Below are positions 16,095 to 22,240 of a stretch of DNA of 23,159 nt, piece after piece. Numbering within the stretch: the first letter of the stretch is position 1; every line of letters begins with the position of its first letter. The notes under the pieces were generated by a model. That model did no database searches, was not told where the DNA came from, and saw nothing but the letters and a program-made list of their open reading frames with translations. A program made the position numbers and the translations under genes. The DNA is from CAYSIX01 sp964431205 (lineage in GTDB: Bacteria; Planctomycetota; Phycisphaerae; Phycisphaerales; Phycisphaeraceae). The DNA lies in assembly GCA_964431205.1 (NCBI GenBank), contig CAYSIX010000037.1:1-23159 (forward strand). Reading direction: 5' to 3'.

Positions 16095-17392
16095 ACGCCG
16101 CGATCTGGATCGGCATCTTGGCGTGTGTTGCCGCGACGTTCTTCGGAGCCTGCAACGTCGCCTTGAAGCGGTTCTCGCGTGCCCGCTTCGCCGACGTCCT
16201 GGCCGAAGGCGGCCCGGTCGATTCCGAACGGCTGGCGCGATTCGTCCTGCGCGTCCCGCACCTCGTGCTCATGACCGCCTTGCTCCGCGTCACGCTGAGC
16301 ATGATCGTGCTGCTCTGCACGCTCTACTGGCTCGAGACCCGCTTCACGCAATGGTCGCTGCCGCTGACCTACCTGGTCGCCTTCCTCATCGCCGGCGCCC
16401 TGGTCAGCGTGTTCGTGGTCGCTATCCCCGTGAGTTGGGCGACCTACCGCGGCGAGCACCTGCTCGCCCGGTCCATGCCCTTGCTCGTCGCCGCTCACAT
16501 CGTGCTGACGCCGGTCACCTGGCTGTTGCACCTGGCCGACCCGGTCGTCCGCCGTCTCTCCGGCGCCGACCTTCAGACCCGCGACGATGACGAGCTGACC
16601 AGCGAGGTCCTCTCGGTCGTCGAAGACCACGGCGACGCCGGCACCGTCGACGACGCTCAGAAGGAGATGCTCGAAGCGGTCTTCGACCTGCCCACGACCG
16701 ACGTCGGCGAGATCATGACCCCGCGGACCGAGGTCGACGGCATCGAGGTCGACAGCACGCTCGAGCAGGTCAAGCAGGCGATCCTGGAGCTGGGCCACAG
16801 CCGCATCCCGGTTTACCAGGAAAGCCTCGACCACATCGTCGGCGTGCTGTACGCCAAGGACATGATCCGATACGTCGGCGCGCCGCCCGACGCCCCGTTC
16901 AGCCTGCGCGACGTCGTTCGCGAGCCGTTCCTCGTGCCCGAGAGCAAGATGGTCCGCGAGCTGCTCGCCGAGTTCAAGGCACGCAAGGTCCACATGGCGA
17001 TCGTGCTCGACGAGTATGGCGGGACGGCGGGCCTGGTCACCATCGAAGACATCCTCGAGGAGATCGTCGGGGACATTCAGGACGAGTACGAGGAGGCCGA
17101 GGCTCCCCCGCTGATCTGCCGCCTGGCCGACGAGGTCCACGAGGTCGACGCCCGCGTGCGGATCGATCAGCTCAACGACGAGCTCGACCTCGACCTGCCC
17201 GAGGACGAGGACTACGACACCGTCGGCGGGTTCGTCTTCTCCCAGCTCGGGCACATCCCCGACCCCGGCGAGGCGTTCGACTATGACGGCCTGCGCTTCA
17301 CCGTGACCGAAGCCGAGCGCACCAAGGTGCGCTGGGTGAAGGTCGAGCCCGTCGCCTCGCCCGTCGACGCCGCCGCCTCCAACGTCAAGTAG
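16091..17392 (+). CDS. CNNM/CorC (HlyC) family transporter-like protein with CBS pair
   Basis: A protein of 433 residues. The N-terminal DUF21/CNNM membrane domain has helices near residues 3-20, 56-77 (LVLMTALLRVTLSMIVLLCT), 89-115 and 134-152. A CBS pair follows, about residues 200-330 (GEIMTPRTEVDGIEVDSTLE; HSRIPVYQESLDHIVGVLYA; HMAIVLDEYGGTAGLVTIED). The C-terminal CorC_HlyC domain is at about 345-420 (EDYDTVGGFVFSQLGHIPDP). Relatives are linked to magnesium/cobalt efflux or membrane homeostasis; hemolysin is a historical label. The GTG start overlaps the ybeY stop (GTGA, 16091-16094), with GAGGAA just upstream, so translation is coupled. Neighbouring ybeY and corC-like genes are a common bacterial arrangement. 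The substrate cannot be stated. Confidence 0.93.
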   Translation: MNAAIWIGILACVAATFFGACNVALKRFSRARFADVLAEGGPVDSERLARFVLRVPHLVLMTALLRVTLSMIVLLCTLYWLETRFTQWSLPLTYLVAFLIAGALVSVFVVAIPVSWATYRGEHLLARSMPLLVAAHIVLTPVTWLLHLADPVVRRLSGADLQTRDDDELTSEVLSVVEDHGDAGTVDDAQKEMLEAVFDLPTTDVGEIMTPRTEVDGIEVDSTLEQVKQAILELGHSRIPVYQESLDHIVGVLYAKDMIRYVGAPPDAPFSLRDVVREPFLVPESKMVRELLAEFKARKVHMAIVLDEYGGTAGLVTIEDILEEIVGDIQDEYEEAEAPPLICRLADEVHEVDARVRIDQLNDELDLDLPEDEDYDTVGGFVFSQLGHIPDPGEAFDYDGLRFTVTEAERTKVRWVKVEPVASPVDAAASNVK

Positions 17393-17432
17393 CCGGCGAC
17401 CGTGACCGGCGGCCAGACGCCCGCTCATCGCA

Positions 17433-17438
17433 TACAAT
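17433..17438 (+). promoter_or_regulatory. -10 element of a possible leaderless cysS promoter
   Basis: TACAAT (five of six consensus bases) ends eight bases before the cysS ATG at 17447, and no Shine-Dalgarno sequence precedes that ATG. Transcription would start at about the A of ATG. No clear -35 was found. Confidence 0.4.
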
Positions 17439-17446
17439 CCGCCACG

Positions 17447-18967
17447 ATGCCGATCCGCCTGCACAACACGCTGACGCACCGCGTCGAGGTGTTCGAGCCG
17501 ATCGACCCGCCGCGCGTCTCGATGTACAACTGCGGCCCGACGGTCTACGACTTCGTGCACATCGGTAACTTCAAGACCTTCCTCTTCGCCGACGTCCTCC
17601 GCCGGTTCCTCGAGCTGTGCGGCTACGAGGTCCTGCAGGTCATGAACCTCACCGACGTCGGGCACATGACCGAGGATCAGCTCGCCGACGGCGCGGGCGA
17701 GGACAAGATGCAGCTCGCCGCGCGCCGCCTGCGCGAAGCCAAGAAGGCCGGCCAGAGCCACGCCGCGCACGTCGCCGATCCCGACGACCCGTACCAGATC
17801 GCTCAGTTCTACGTCGACGCGTTTCTCGATGACGCCCGCAGGCTGCGGATGAAGATCGTCGACGAGTACCCGCAGCGCATGCCCCGCGCCACCGAGCACA
17901 TCCAGGCCATGCAGCGGATGATCCAGAGCCTGATCGACCGCGGCCACGCCTACGTCACCGACAACGGCACCGTCTACTTCAGCGTCGAGAGCTTCCCCGA
18001 CTACGGCCGACTCAGCGGCAACACGCTCGACCAGCTCCGCGGCGGCGCCGGTGGCCGTGTCCTCGACGAGCACCAGCAGGGCAAGCGCCACCCCGCCGAC
18101 TTCCTGCTCTGGAAACCCGACCCCGCCCACCTGATGAAGTGGGACTCGCCCTGGGGCCCCGGCTATCCCGGCTGGCACATCGAGTGCTCCGCCATGGCCA
18201 CCGCCGTCCTCGGCCGCGACGTCATCGACATCCACACCGGCGGCGAGGACAACATCTTCCCCCACCACGAGTGCGAGATCGCCCAGACCCGCGGCGCCAC
18301 CGGCCAGCCCCACTTCGCCCGCTTCTGGCTCCACAGCCGGCACCTCATGGTCGAGGGTCAGAAGATGTCCAAGAGCAAGGGCAACTTCTACACGCTCCGC
18401 GACGTGCTCGAGGGCCGCGTCACCGGGCACCCCGTCGATCCCGCCGTCCTCAGGCTCGAGCTGATCAAGGGCCACTACCGCTCCAACCTCAACTTCAGCC
18501 GCAAGGGCCTGGAAGACTCGGCCAGCGCCGTCCGCCGCCTCCGCGACGTCGCCGCCGACCTCGCCCGCCGGGCCGACGGCCAGACCAGACCGCCCGATCC
18601 CGACCACCCCGCGCTGGTCGCCTTCCGCGAGGCCCTGGCCGACGACCTGAACACCGCCGGCGCCCTGGCCGCCACGTTCGAGTTCCTCCGTGACAAGCAC
18701 GGCGACCCGGCCCAGTCGCTCAGCGTCCTGCAGGAGATGGATCGCGTCCTGGGCCTGCTTCCCACCGAAGCCGACGAGGCCGAACCCGCCGCCGCGGACA
18801 ACGGCCTTTCCGACGCCGAAGCCCAGCGCCTCTGCCGCCAGATCGATCAGGCCCGCGCCGACAAGGACTTCGCCAACGCCGACGCCCTCCGCCAGCGATT
18901 GATCGACGCCAACTTCGAAGTGCGCACCGGCCCGCGGGGCACCACCGCGTCCCGCAAGCTCGCTTGA
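17447..18967 (+). CDS. cysS: cysteinyl-tRNA synthetase
   Basis: Charges tRNA-Cys with cysteine using ATP; a class I cytoplasmic enzyme. The length of 506 residues is normal. Cys29 in MYNCGPTVYD is the first zinc/cysteine-binding ligand. The HIGH motif appears as HIGN (residues 38-41, in FVHIGNFKTF), a variant seen in many CysS. Other zinc ligands are in WHIECSAM and FPHHECEIAQ. The KMSKSKGN loop begins at Lys306. The helical C-terminal domain (LELIKGHYRSNLNFSRKGLE; LVAFREALADDLNTAGAL; ADALRQRLIDANFEVRTGPR) is complete. The ATG at 17447 matches the usual N-terminus (PIRLHNTLTHR); the earlier GTG at 17402 adds 15 residues without family character. It is the last gene of the STAS-to-cysS series, 54 bases after the CorC-like gene. 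Confidence 0.97.
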   Translation: MPIRLHNTLTHRVEVFEPIDPPRVSMYNCGPTVYDFVHIGNFKTFLFADVLRRFLELCGYEVLQVMNLTDVGHMTEDQLADGAGEDKMQLAARRLREAKKAGQSHAAHVADPDDPYQIAQFYVDAFLDDARRLRMKIVDEYPQRMPRATEHIQAMQRMIQSLIDRGHAYVTDNGTVYFSVESFPDYGRLSGNTLDQLRGGAGGRVLDEHQQGKRHPADFLLWKPDPAHLMKWDSPWGPGYPGWHIECSAMATAVLGRDVIDIHTGGEDNIFPHHECEIAQTRGATGQPHFARFWLHSRHLMVEGQKMSKSKGNFYTLRDVLEGRVTGHPVDPAVLRLELIKGHYRSNLNFSRKGLEDSASAVRRLRDVAADLARRADGQTRPPDPDHPALVAFREALADDLNTAGALAATFEFLRDKHGDPAQSLSVLQEMDRVLGLLPTEADEAEPAAADNGLSDAEAQRLCRQIDQARADKDFANADALRQRLIDANFEVRTGPRGTTASRKLA

Positions 18968-19022
18968 GCCCGACCGTCCCGGCCGGTGCCGTCTGCCCGC
19001 CGGGCCACGCCCCGGACGCCGC

Positions 19023-19502
19023 CTACGCCACGTTCCATCGACCCGGATCGTCCGATACCTCGATCCCGTCGAAGTCGTACTGCTCTTCCACGTACTGCTC
19101 CAGCAGATGGCACGGCGCCAGCACGAATCGGCACGGCAGCGGCGTCGCACGCTCCATCAACTCAATCGCCTCCGGAAGCGTCTCCACCGTCGCCGCGCAC
19201 ACCAGGCAACCCGCCTCGATCCGCATCGGCAGCACCAGGTGCTCCCACGCCTCCCACGCCGTCACGAGCGACCGGCAATACCCGTCCACCGTCTCGTGCA
19301 CGATCGACGCCTCCGTCGCCTGACGGATCACCTGATCCGCCAACGCCCGGTAGATCACCGCCGGATCGATCCCGAACAACTGCGACGCCAACCGCCCGAA
19401 CGCTTTCGGCGTCGCGCCCTGGGCGTCCAGCACCTGCTGCACCTGCTGCTCGGTCAACAGGCCTCGGGCCACGAGCAAACGTCCGATCTGCTGGGGATGC
19501 AT
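19023..19502 (-). CDS. stand-alone GspE/PilB N-terminal (MshEN)-like protein
   Basis: A protein of 159 residues. The start MHPQQIGRLLVARGLLTEQQ, then VQQVLDAQ, and the second unit FGRLASQLFGIDPAVIYRAL follow the double helical pattern of the GspE/PilB/MshE N-terminal domain (IGxLLVxxGLLTxxQ...). In secretion ATPases this domain links the motor to the membrane platform and can bind c-di-GMP. Here no ATPase domain follows. The C-terminal half (HLVLPMRIEAGCLVCAATVE, LPEAIELMERATPLPCRFVL, then LEQYVEEQYDFDGIEV) has three cysteines and looks like a second small domain. Start ATG 19502 is chosen because GGAG (complement 19509-19512) stands six bases upstream; the extra upstream frame is proline/arginine-rich. 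It converges on cysS and its upstream DNA is hairpin-rich. No pilus or secretion genes are nearby; function uncertain. Confidence 0.8.
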   Translation of the reverse strand: MHPQQIGRLLVARGLLTEQQVQQVLDAQGATPKAFGRLASQLFGIDPAVIYRALADQVIRQATEASIVHETVDGYCRSLVTAWEAWEHLVLPMRIEAGCLVCAATVETLPEAIELMERATPLPCRFVLAPCHLLEQYVEEQYDFDGIEVSDDPGRWNVA

Positions 19503-19680
19503 GCCTCGCTCCACCGCCGACTGCGTACTTTCCCATCGGCCAGGACCGCCCCGTGGGTTGCGAAACACGCCCGCCCTTCGTCCGCCTCCGTCCCGCCACG
19601 CGCCCGGTCACGACGCACACGCCAGTCGTAACGGGCCGCCCCGCACGCCAGAGCCCCGGCCCGGCACATCGCCCCGTCGC

Positions 19681-19770
19681 CCCCATCGGGGTCCGAGACC
19701 TCAGGCCCGGGATTCGATCCCCGCGGCCTGCGAACGCGGGATCAAGCCCCGATCCCCGGCCCCCGTTCGC
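19681..19770. repeat. cluster of three hairpins upstream of the MshEN-like gene
   Basis: Hairpins are CCCC-ATC-GGGG (19681-19691), GGGAT-TCG-ATCCC (19709-19721), and a nested one. In the nested one GCGAACGCGGG (19730-19740) pairs with CCCCCGTTCGC (19760-19770) with one mismatch; alternatively the inner GGGATC (19738-19743) pairs with GATCCC (19751-19756). They may belong to a structured leader or a regulatory site of the minus-strand gene that starts at 19502. Confidence 0.5.
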
Positions 19771-19831
19771 GGGGTACCGCGTGCCACCGGCCAAGCGGCC
19801 CACGCCACCCCCACGCCCCCACGTCGACCGG

Positions 19832-19898
19832 ATGACAGGATCGGCCGGATCCACCGGATGCCATCGGGTGATTTGGCGATTGGGTGATCTGGCGATCG
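19832..19898 (+). repeat. composite intergenic repeat, copy A
   Basis: Contains GACAGGATC, then GGCCGGATCCACCGGATG, then a 16-bp tandem pair GGGTGATTTGGCGATT / GGGTGATCTGGCGATC (19866-19897; two differences). The same words in the same order occur in inverted orientation at 22214-22300. Confidence 0.7.
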
Positions 19899-19930
19899 CA
19901 CGGCGTCGTTTCCGTGCTTACCGCTTTCTG

Positions 19931-20006
19931 CCTCCTCCTCTCCTCCTCTCCTTCCCTCCTGACTCCTCCCCTCCTACCTTCTATCTCCTACCTCCTACCT
20001 CCTCAC
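19931..20006 (+). repeat. polypyrimidine tract with 7-bp tandem repeat
   Basis: Positions 19931-19960 are thirty consecutive pyrimidines made of CCT/CTC words. From 19972 five 7-bp units follow: TCCTACC, TTCTATC, TCCTACC, TCCTACC, TCCTCAC. Such mirror-like purine/pyrimidine tracts can adopt triplex (H-DNA) structure. Confidence 0.75.
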
Positions 20007-20078
20007 CAATGTCACCCCCCACCCCCCCTCCGGCAATGCAAAATACACAAGTCTCAATGCGCAAAGGGTTTAGGGCGT

Positions 20079-20122
20079 GTCACCCCCATGTCACCCCCGT
20101 GTCAGGGTGACGTCACCCCCTA
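20079..20122 (+). repeat. 11-bp GTCACCCCC repeat with a perfect palindrome
   Basis: The units are GTCACCCCCAT, GTCACCCCCGT, GTCAGGGTGAC and GTCACCCCCTA, four in an exact 11-bp register. Units three and four together form GGGTGACGTCACCC (20105-20118), a perfect 14-bp palindrome. Another GTCACCCCCC occurs at 20011. The 11-bp spacing would put the sites on the same face of the helix. Confidence 0.75.
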
Positions 20123-20148
20123 GGGAAGACCCGTACCGAGAAGGGCGA

Positions 20149-20180
20149 CGCCAAACCGCCAAGTCGCCAAGCCGCCAGGA
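20149..20180 (+). repeat. 8-bp tandem repeat CGCCAAGN, four units
   Basis: CGCCAAAC, CGCCAAGT, CGCCAAGC and CGCCAGGA stand head to tail without spacers. The next bases (AAAGTCGCTCAGGT) continue the pattern in a decayed form. Confidence 0.8.
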
Positions 20181-20206
20181 AAAGTCGCTCAGGTCACGGA
20201 GAGCAC

Positions 20207-20248
20207 GGGGCAGGGGACAGGGAGCAGGGACCGGGGATCAGGGCTGAT
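20207..20248 (+). repeat. 7-bp tandem repeat GGNNCAG, six units, G-quadruplex motif
   Basis: The units are GGGGCAG, GGGACAG, GGAGCAG, GGACCGG, GGATCAG and GGCTGAT. Positions 20207-20236 contain five runs of three or four G separated by two to four bases, which meets the usual intramolecular G-quadruplex rule. Confidence 0.8.
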
Positions 20249-20280
20249 GAAGCAACAACCGGCCGTATCCCATCGGCGCC

Positions 20281-20315
20281 ATCCGCGGTTCAGCGGATCG
20301 GTCTTGACTTGTCAA
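20281..20315. repeat. two adjacent small inverted repeats
   Basis: ATCCGC-GGTTCA-GCGGAT (20281-20298) is followed six bases later by TTGAC-TT-GTCAA (20304-20315). Neither is followed by a T-run. They could be protein-binding sites; no gene start is close enough to assign one. Confidence 0.4.
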
Positions 20316-20468
20316 AGAGCGCACCGTCCCCACGACCGGCGACGGCACCATATGTTAGCATTTTGTTCGAGCGGGGTCAAGCGGTGCTCCGACCGGTCGT
20401 TGCCGTGCGTGACACGCTCAGCAGGAGCGGGCGCCTCACGCGGCCGTTTCGCGCGGGGCGTTGCCCCC

Positions 20469-20498
20469 CGCTAAACGCTCGTGAGCGACCGCTTAGCG
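20469..20498. terminator. nested hairpin over the stop codon of the small membrane protein gene
   Basis: Outer arms CGCTAA (20469-20474) and TTAGCG (20493-20498) enclose an inner hairpin CGCTC-GT-GAGCG (20476-20487). The minus-strand TAA stop (20493-20495) is part of the outer arm. Just beyond, a GGGGC...GCCCC hairpin lies near 20455-20468. No U-run is present, so a terminator role is inferred from position. Confidence 0.4.
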
Positions 20499-20978
20499 CG
20501 CACTGGGGGGTTTAGCGGCGGCCCACCGGGCCGCGCGCCACGTCGGCCAGGCGCCGACGAGCGCGATCACGAGCCAGTAGGGGATGGTCAAGGTGCGCAG
20601 AACGCCGCCGCCGTCGACCCAGCCGGGCAGGCGCGTCGTGTGATGGTCGAAGCGCAGCCAGTGCCACCACGGGTCGGCCTCGAGCACGGCGACTTGCGCT
20701 TCACCGCGATCGACGGCCGCGCGCATGTCCTCGTATGAGCCGGACGCCAGCGCCGGCGCGGGTTCGTGGTTCGGCGGGTCGTCCCGGCGGAAGCCGGACA
20801 ACTCGATCCGGCCGCCCGCGACGTGAAGGTTCAGCCTTGTGCGTGAGGTCACGTTCACCGTCACGTGCACCGGCCACCACCAACTGGAAACGAAGCCGAT
20901 GAGGGTCAACGCCGTCAACACGCAGCAGATGCCGAACGCCAGGCGTCGTGCCACCGACTGGACCCGACCCTTACGCAT
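20493..20978 (-). CDS. hypothetical membrane protein with two membrane helices
   Basis: A protein of 161 residues. Helix one is near residues 13-35 (FGICCVLTALTLIGFVSSWW) and helix two near 128-147 (LTIPYWLVIALVGAWPTWRA). Between them are about 95 extracytoplasmic residues with a beta-rich, tryptophan-containing region (VHVTVNVTSRTRLNLHVAGG, RIELSGFRRDD, DPWWHWLRFDHHTTRLPGW). The closing pattern IPYWLVIALVGAWPTWRAAR is common to many small planctomycete membrane proteins. GGAAGAG precedes the ATG by about six bases. It lies 47 bases downstream of the WG-repeat gene on the same strand, so the two could be co-transcribed, though their base composition differs sharply. Function unknown. Confidence 0.75.
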   Translation of the reverse strand: MRKGRVQSVARRLAFGICCVLTALTLIGFVSSWWWPVHVTVNVTSRTRLNLHVAGGRIELSGFRRDDPPNHEPAPALASGSYEDMRAAVDRGEAQVAVLEADPWWHWLRFDHHTTRLPGWVDGGGVLRTLTIPYWLVIALVGAWPTWRAARWAAAKPPSAR

Positions 20979-21025
20979 GCCATCTCTTCCGACGAAATGA
21001 ACGGATCAAAAACCAAACGAGTAGA

Positions 21026-22087
21026 TCAATTCTCTTCGTGAAGGATCTGGTCCTCTGCTCGGCTGTATTCTTGCCACACCCACCAATTGCCGAGCCAGAA
21101 ATCGCGCTGCCGGGCATCTCCTCTACCCGATCCAACGGAACCAATCTGATCACTAATGTACGTCGATACACCCTCAAAGAAGACCTGTTGAGAGCCCACG
21201 ATTTCAAATACTCGTCGACCTTCTCGATCAATCAGTGTCCAACCTTCTTCCAGCTGAACCGGCGCGATATCACCAATGAAATTCAAAGCCGTGCGATGAA
21301 TTGCCGGAATAACCAGCTTTCCGGCACGGTCAATGTAGCCAACCGACGCACCGACGTCTACCGGCGCTCGACCGCTGGAGAAACGCCCTACATCGTCGAA
21401 TCGAGGTGGAATGACAAGCTCGAACTCTGAGTTGACAAATCCCCAGTGGCGGTCGCCTGCGCTGGGAATGACCGCCGCAAGGCCCTCAAAGAACGGTTCC
21501 GCTCGCCTGAACGACGCGACGATACGGCCGCTACGGTCAACAAACGCATCCTTTCCAGACGGAAGTTCACCAATCCCGTATCCTTCGCGCCAATGAGCGG
21601 GCAATGACACAAAAACGGGATCCATCAAACGTTTGCCTTGTGTGTCCACATAAGTGTACCGAGTTGAAGAATCTGTAGCTATCCCCACTGCCAGGTAACC
21701 CTCCGAATATACTGCCACTTCAGCAAAAGGCCCCGCATTCAGAACATCTCCAGAACTGGTTATGATTCGCCAAAGACTATCGTCGAGTTGGACGCACGCG
21801 CGCTCATCCCGAAAAAGTGTGATATCGCTGAAAATGGGGTCGATTACGGTTTCGCCGTCAGGTGTACCAAAACCCATCTTCTTGCCTTCGAACAGTGGTT
21901 GCCATTTGTGCGAGGGTACAGGTGTGTGTCGGACGGAGTAGCTGGTCGGCTCGGATTTTGAATCTTGGAAGTCGCAGCCGGTCGGCAGGATGGCGATAGC
22001 GCTCATTGTCGCGGAAGCACAAATGATCGCGGTCCACCATTGACGAAGGAACGGCCGTGGCATCGATTGACCCGCGTTGTTCTGCAT
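21026..22087 (-). CDS. WG-repeat-containing exported protein, probable lipoprotein
   Basis: A protein of about 353 residues. The signal region is PRPFLRQWWTAIICASATMS plus AIAILPTGC, where the cysteine is a possible lipidation site. At least five WG (KWG-type) repeats follow: KKMGFGTPDGETVIDPIFSD, YTYVDTQGKRLMDPVFV, KDAFVDRSGRIVASFRRAEP, HWGFVNSEFELVIPPRFDDV and VGYIDRAGKLVIPAIHR. These repeats form beta-rich binding surfaces, usually extracytoplasmic; no enzyme motif is seen. Start choice is uncertain: ATG 22087 or 22063 both leave a credible signal peptide, and the longer frame up to 22258 runs into a repeat and is unlikely. One line of the gene (21181-21240) counts 29 G/C in 60, against 43 in 60 for a line of cysS, which suggests a different origin. 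Confidence 0.83.
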   Translation of the reverse strand: MQNNAGQSMPRPFLRQWWTAIICASATMSAIAILPTGCDFQDSKSEPTSYSVRHTPVPSHKWQPLFEGKKMGFGTPDGETVIDPIFSDITLFRDERACVQLDDSLWRIITSSGDVLNAGPFAEVAVYSEGYLAVGIATDSSTRYTYVDTQGKRLMDPVFVSLPAHWREGYGIGELPSGKDAFVDRSGRIVASFRRAEPFFEGLAAVIPSAGDRHWGFVNSEFELVIPPRFDDVGRFSSGRAPVDVGASVGYIDRAGKLVIPAIHRTALNFIGDIAPVQLEEGWTLIDREGRRVFEIVGSQQVFFEGVSTYISDQIGSVGSGRGDARQRDFWLGNWWVWQEYSRAEDQILHEEN

Positions 22088-22208
22088 GGCTGGACTCTCT
22101 GCCATCGGTTCAGGCGATGTCACCCGTCGTTCTTGTGCTTTTTCGCGGCGATCGGCTGAGGCACTCATCTGGACAATCCAGTCTATCGCGGCGACGGTCG
22201 TGGGGAAA

Positions 22209-22240
22209 AGCTGGATAGCTGGACAACTGGAAAGCCGGAA
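22209..22240 (+). repeat. 8-bp tandem repeat AGCTGGAN, four units
   Basis: AGCTGGAT, AGCTGGAC, AACTGGAA and AGCCGGAA stand in direct series without spacers. It directly adjoins copy B of the composite repeat. Confidence 0.8.

Larger units (their letters stand above)
19503..20492. other. about 1 kb noncoding, repeat- and structure-rich region
   Basis: No convincing gene on either strand: the open frames are Pro/Arg/Ser-rich and have neither balanced composition nor binding sites. In order it holds hairpins (19681-19770), a copy of a composite repeat (19832-19898), a polypyrimidine tract (19931-20006), GTCACCCC repeats with a palindrome (20079-20122), 8-bp and 7-bp tandem repeats (20149-20248), two further small inverted repeats (20281-20315) and a nested hairpin at the far end. 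Base composition shifts repeatedly along it. Confidence 0.7.

Noticed and set aside
15842..19150. 1102-residue minus-strand open frame opposite the corC-like gene and cysS
   Set aside because: It lies fully antisense to two securely identified genes, is monotonous in Val/Gly/Asp/Ala/Leu, and has no domain or binding site. Long antisense frames are expected at this GC content.
19705..19725. tRNA-like T-arm (GGGATTCGATCCCC)
   Set aside because: The five-base T-stem does not pair correctly, and no acceptor stem or D/anticodon arms can be drawn in the flanks. A simple GGGAT-TCG-ATCCC hairpin explains it better.
18986..20110. 374-residue plus-strand frame after cysS
   Set aside because: Pro/Arg/Ser/Thr-rich, runs through tandem repeats and the polypyrimidine tract, and overlaps the supported minus-strand MshEN-like gene.
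19866..20248. CRISPR array
   Set aside because: Units are only 7-16 bp and directly abutting with no spacers, and no cas gene is present.
20304..20351. TTGACT with CATATG as a promoter
   Set aside because: The two boxes are more than 30 bases apart, too far for one promoter. TTGACTTGTCAA is better described as a small inverted repeat.
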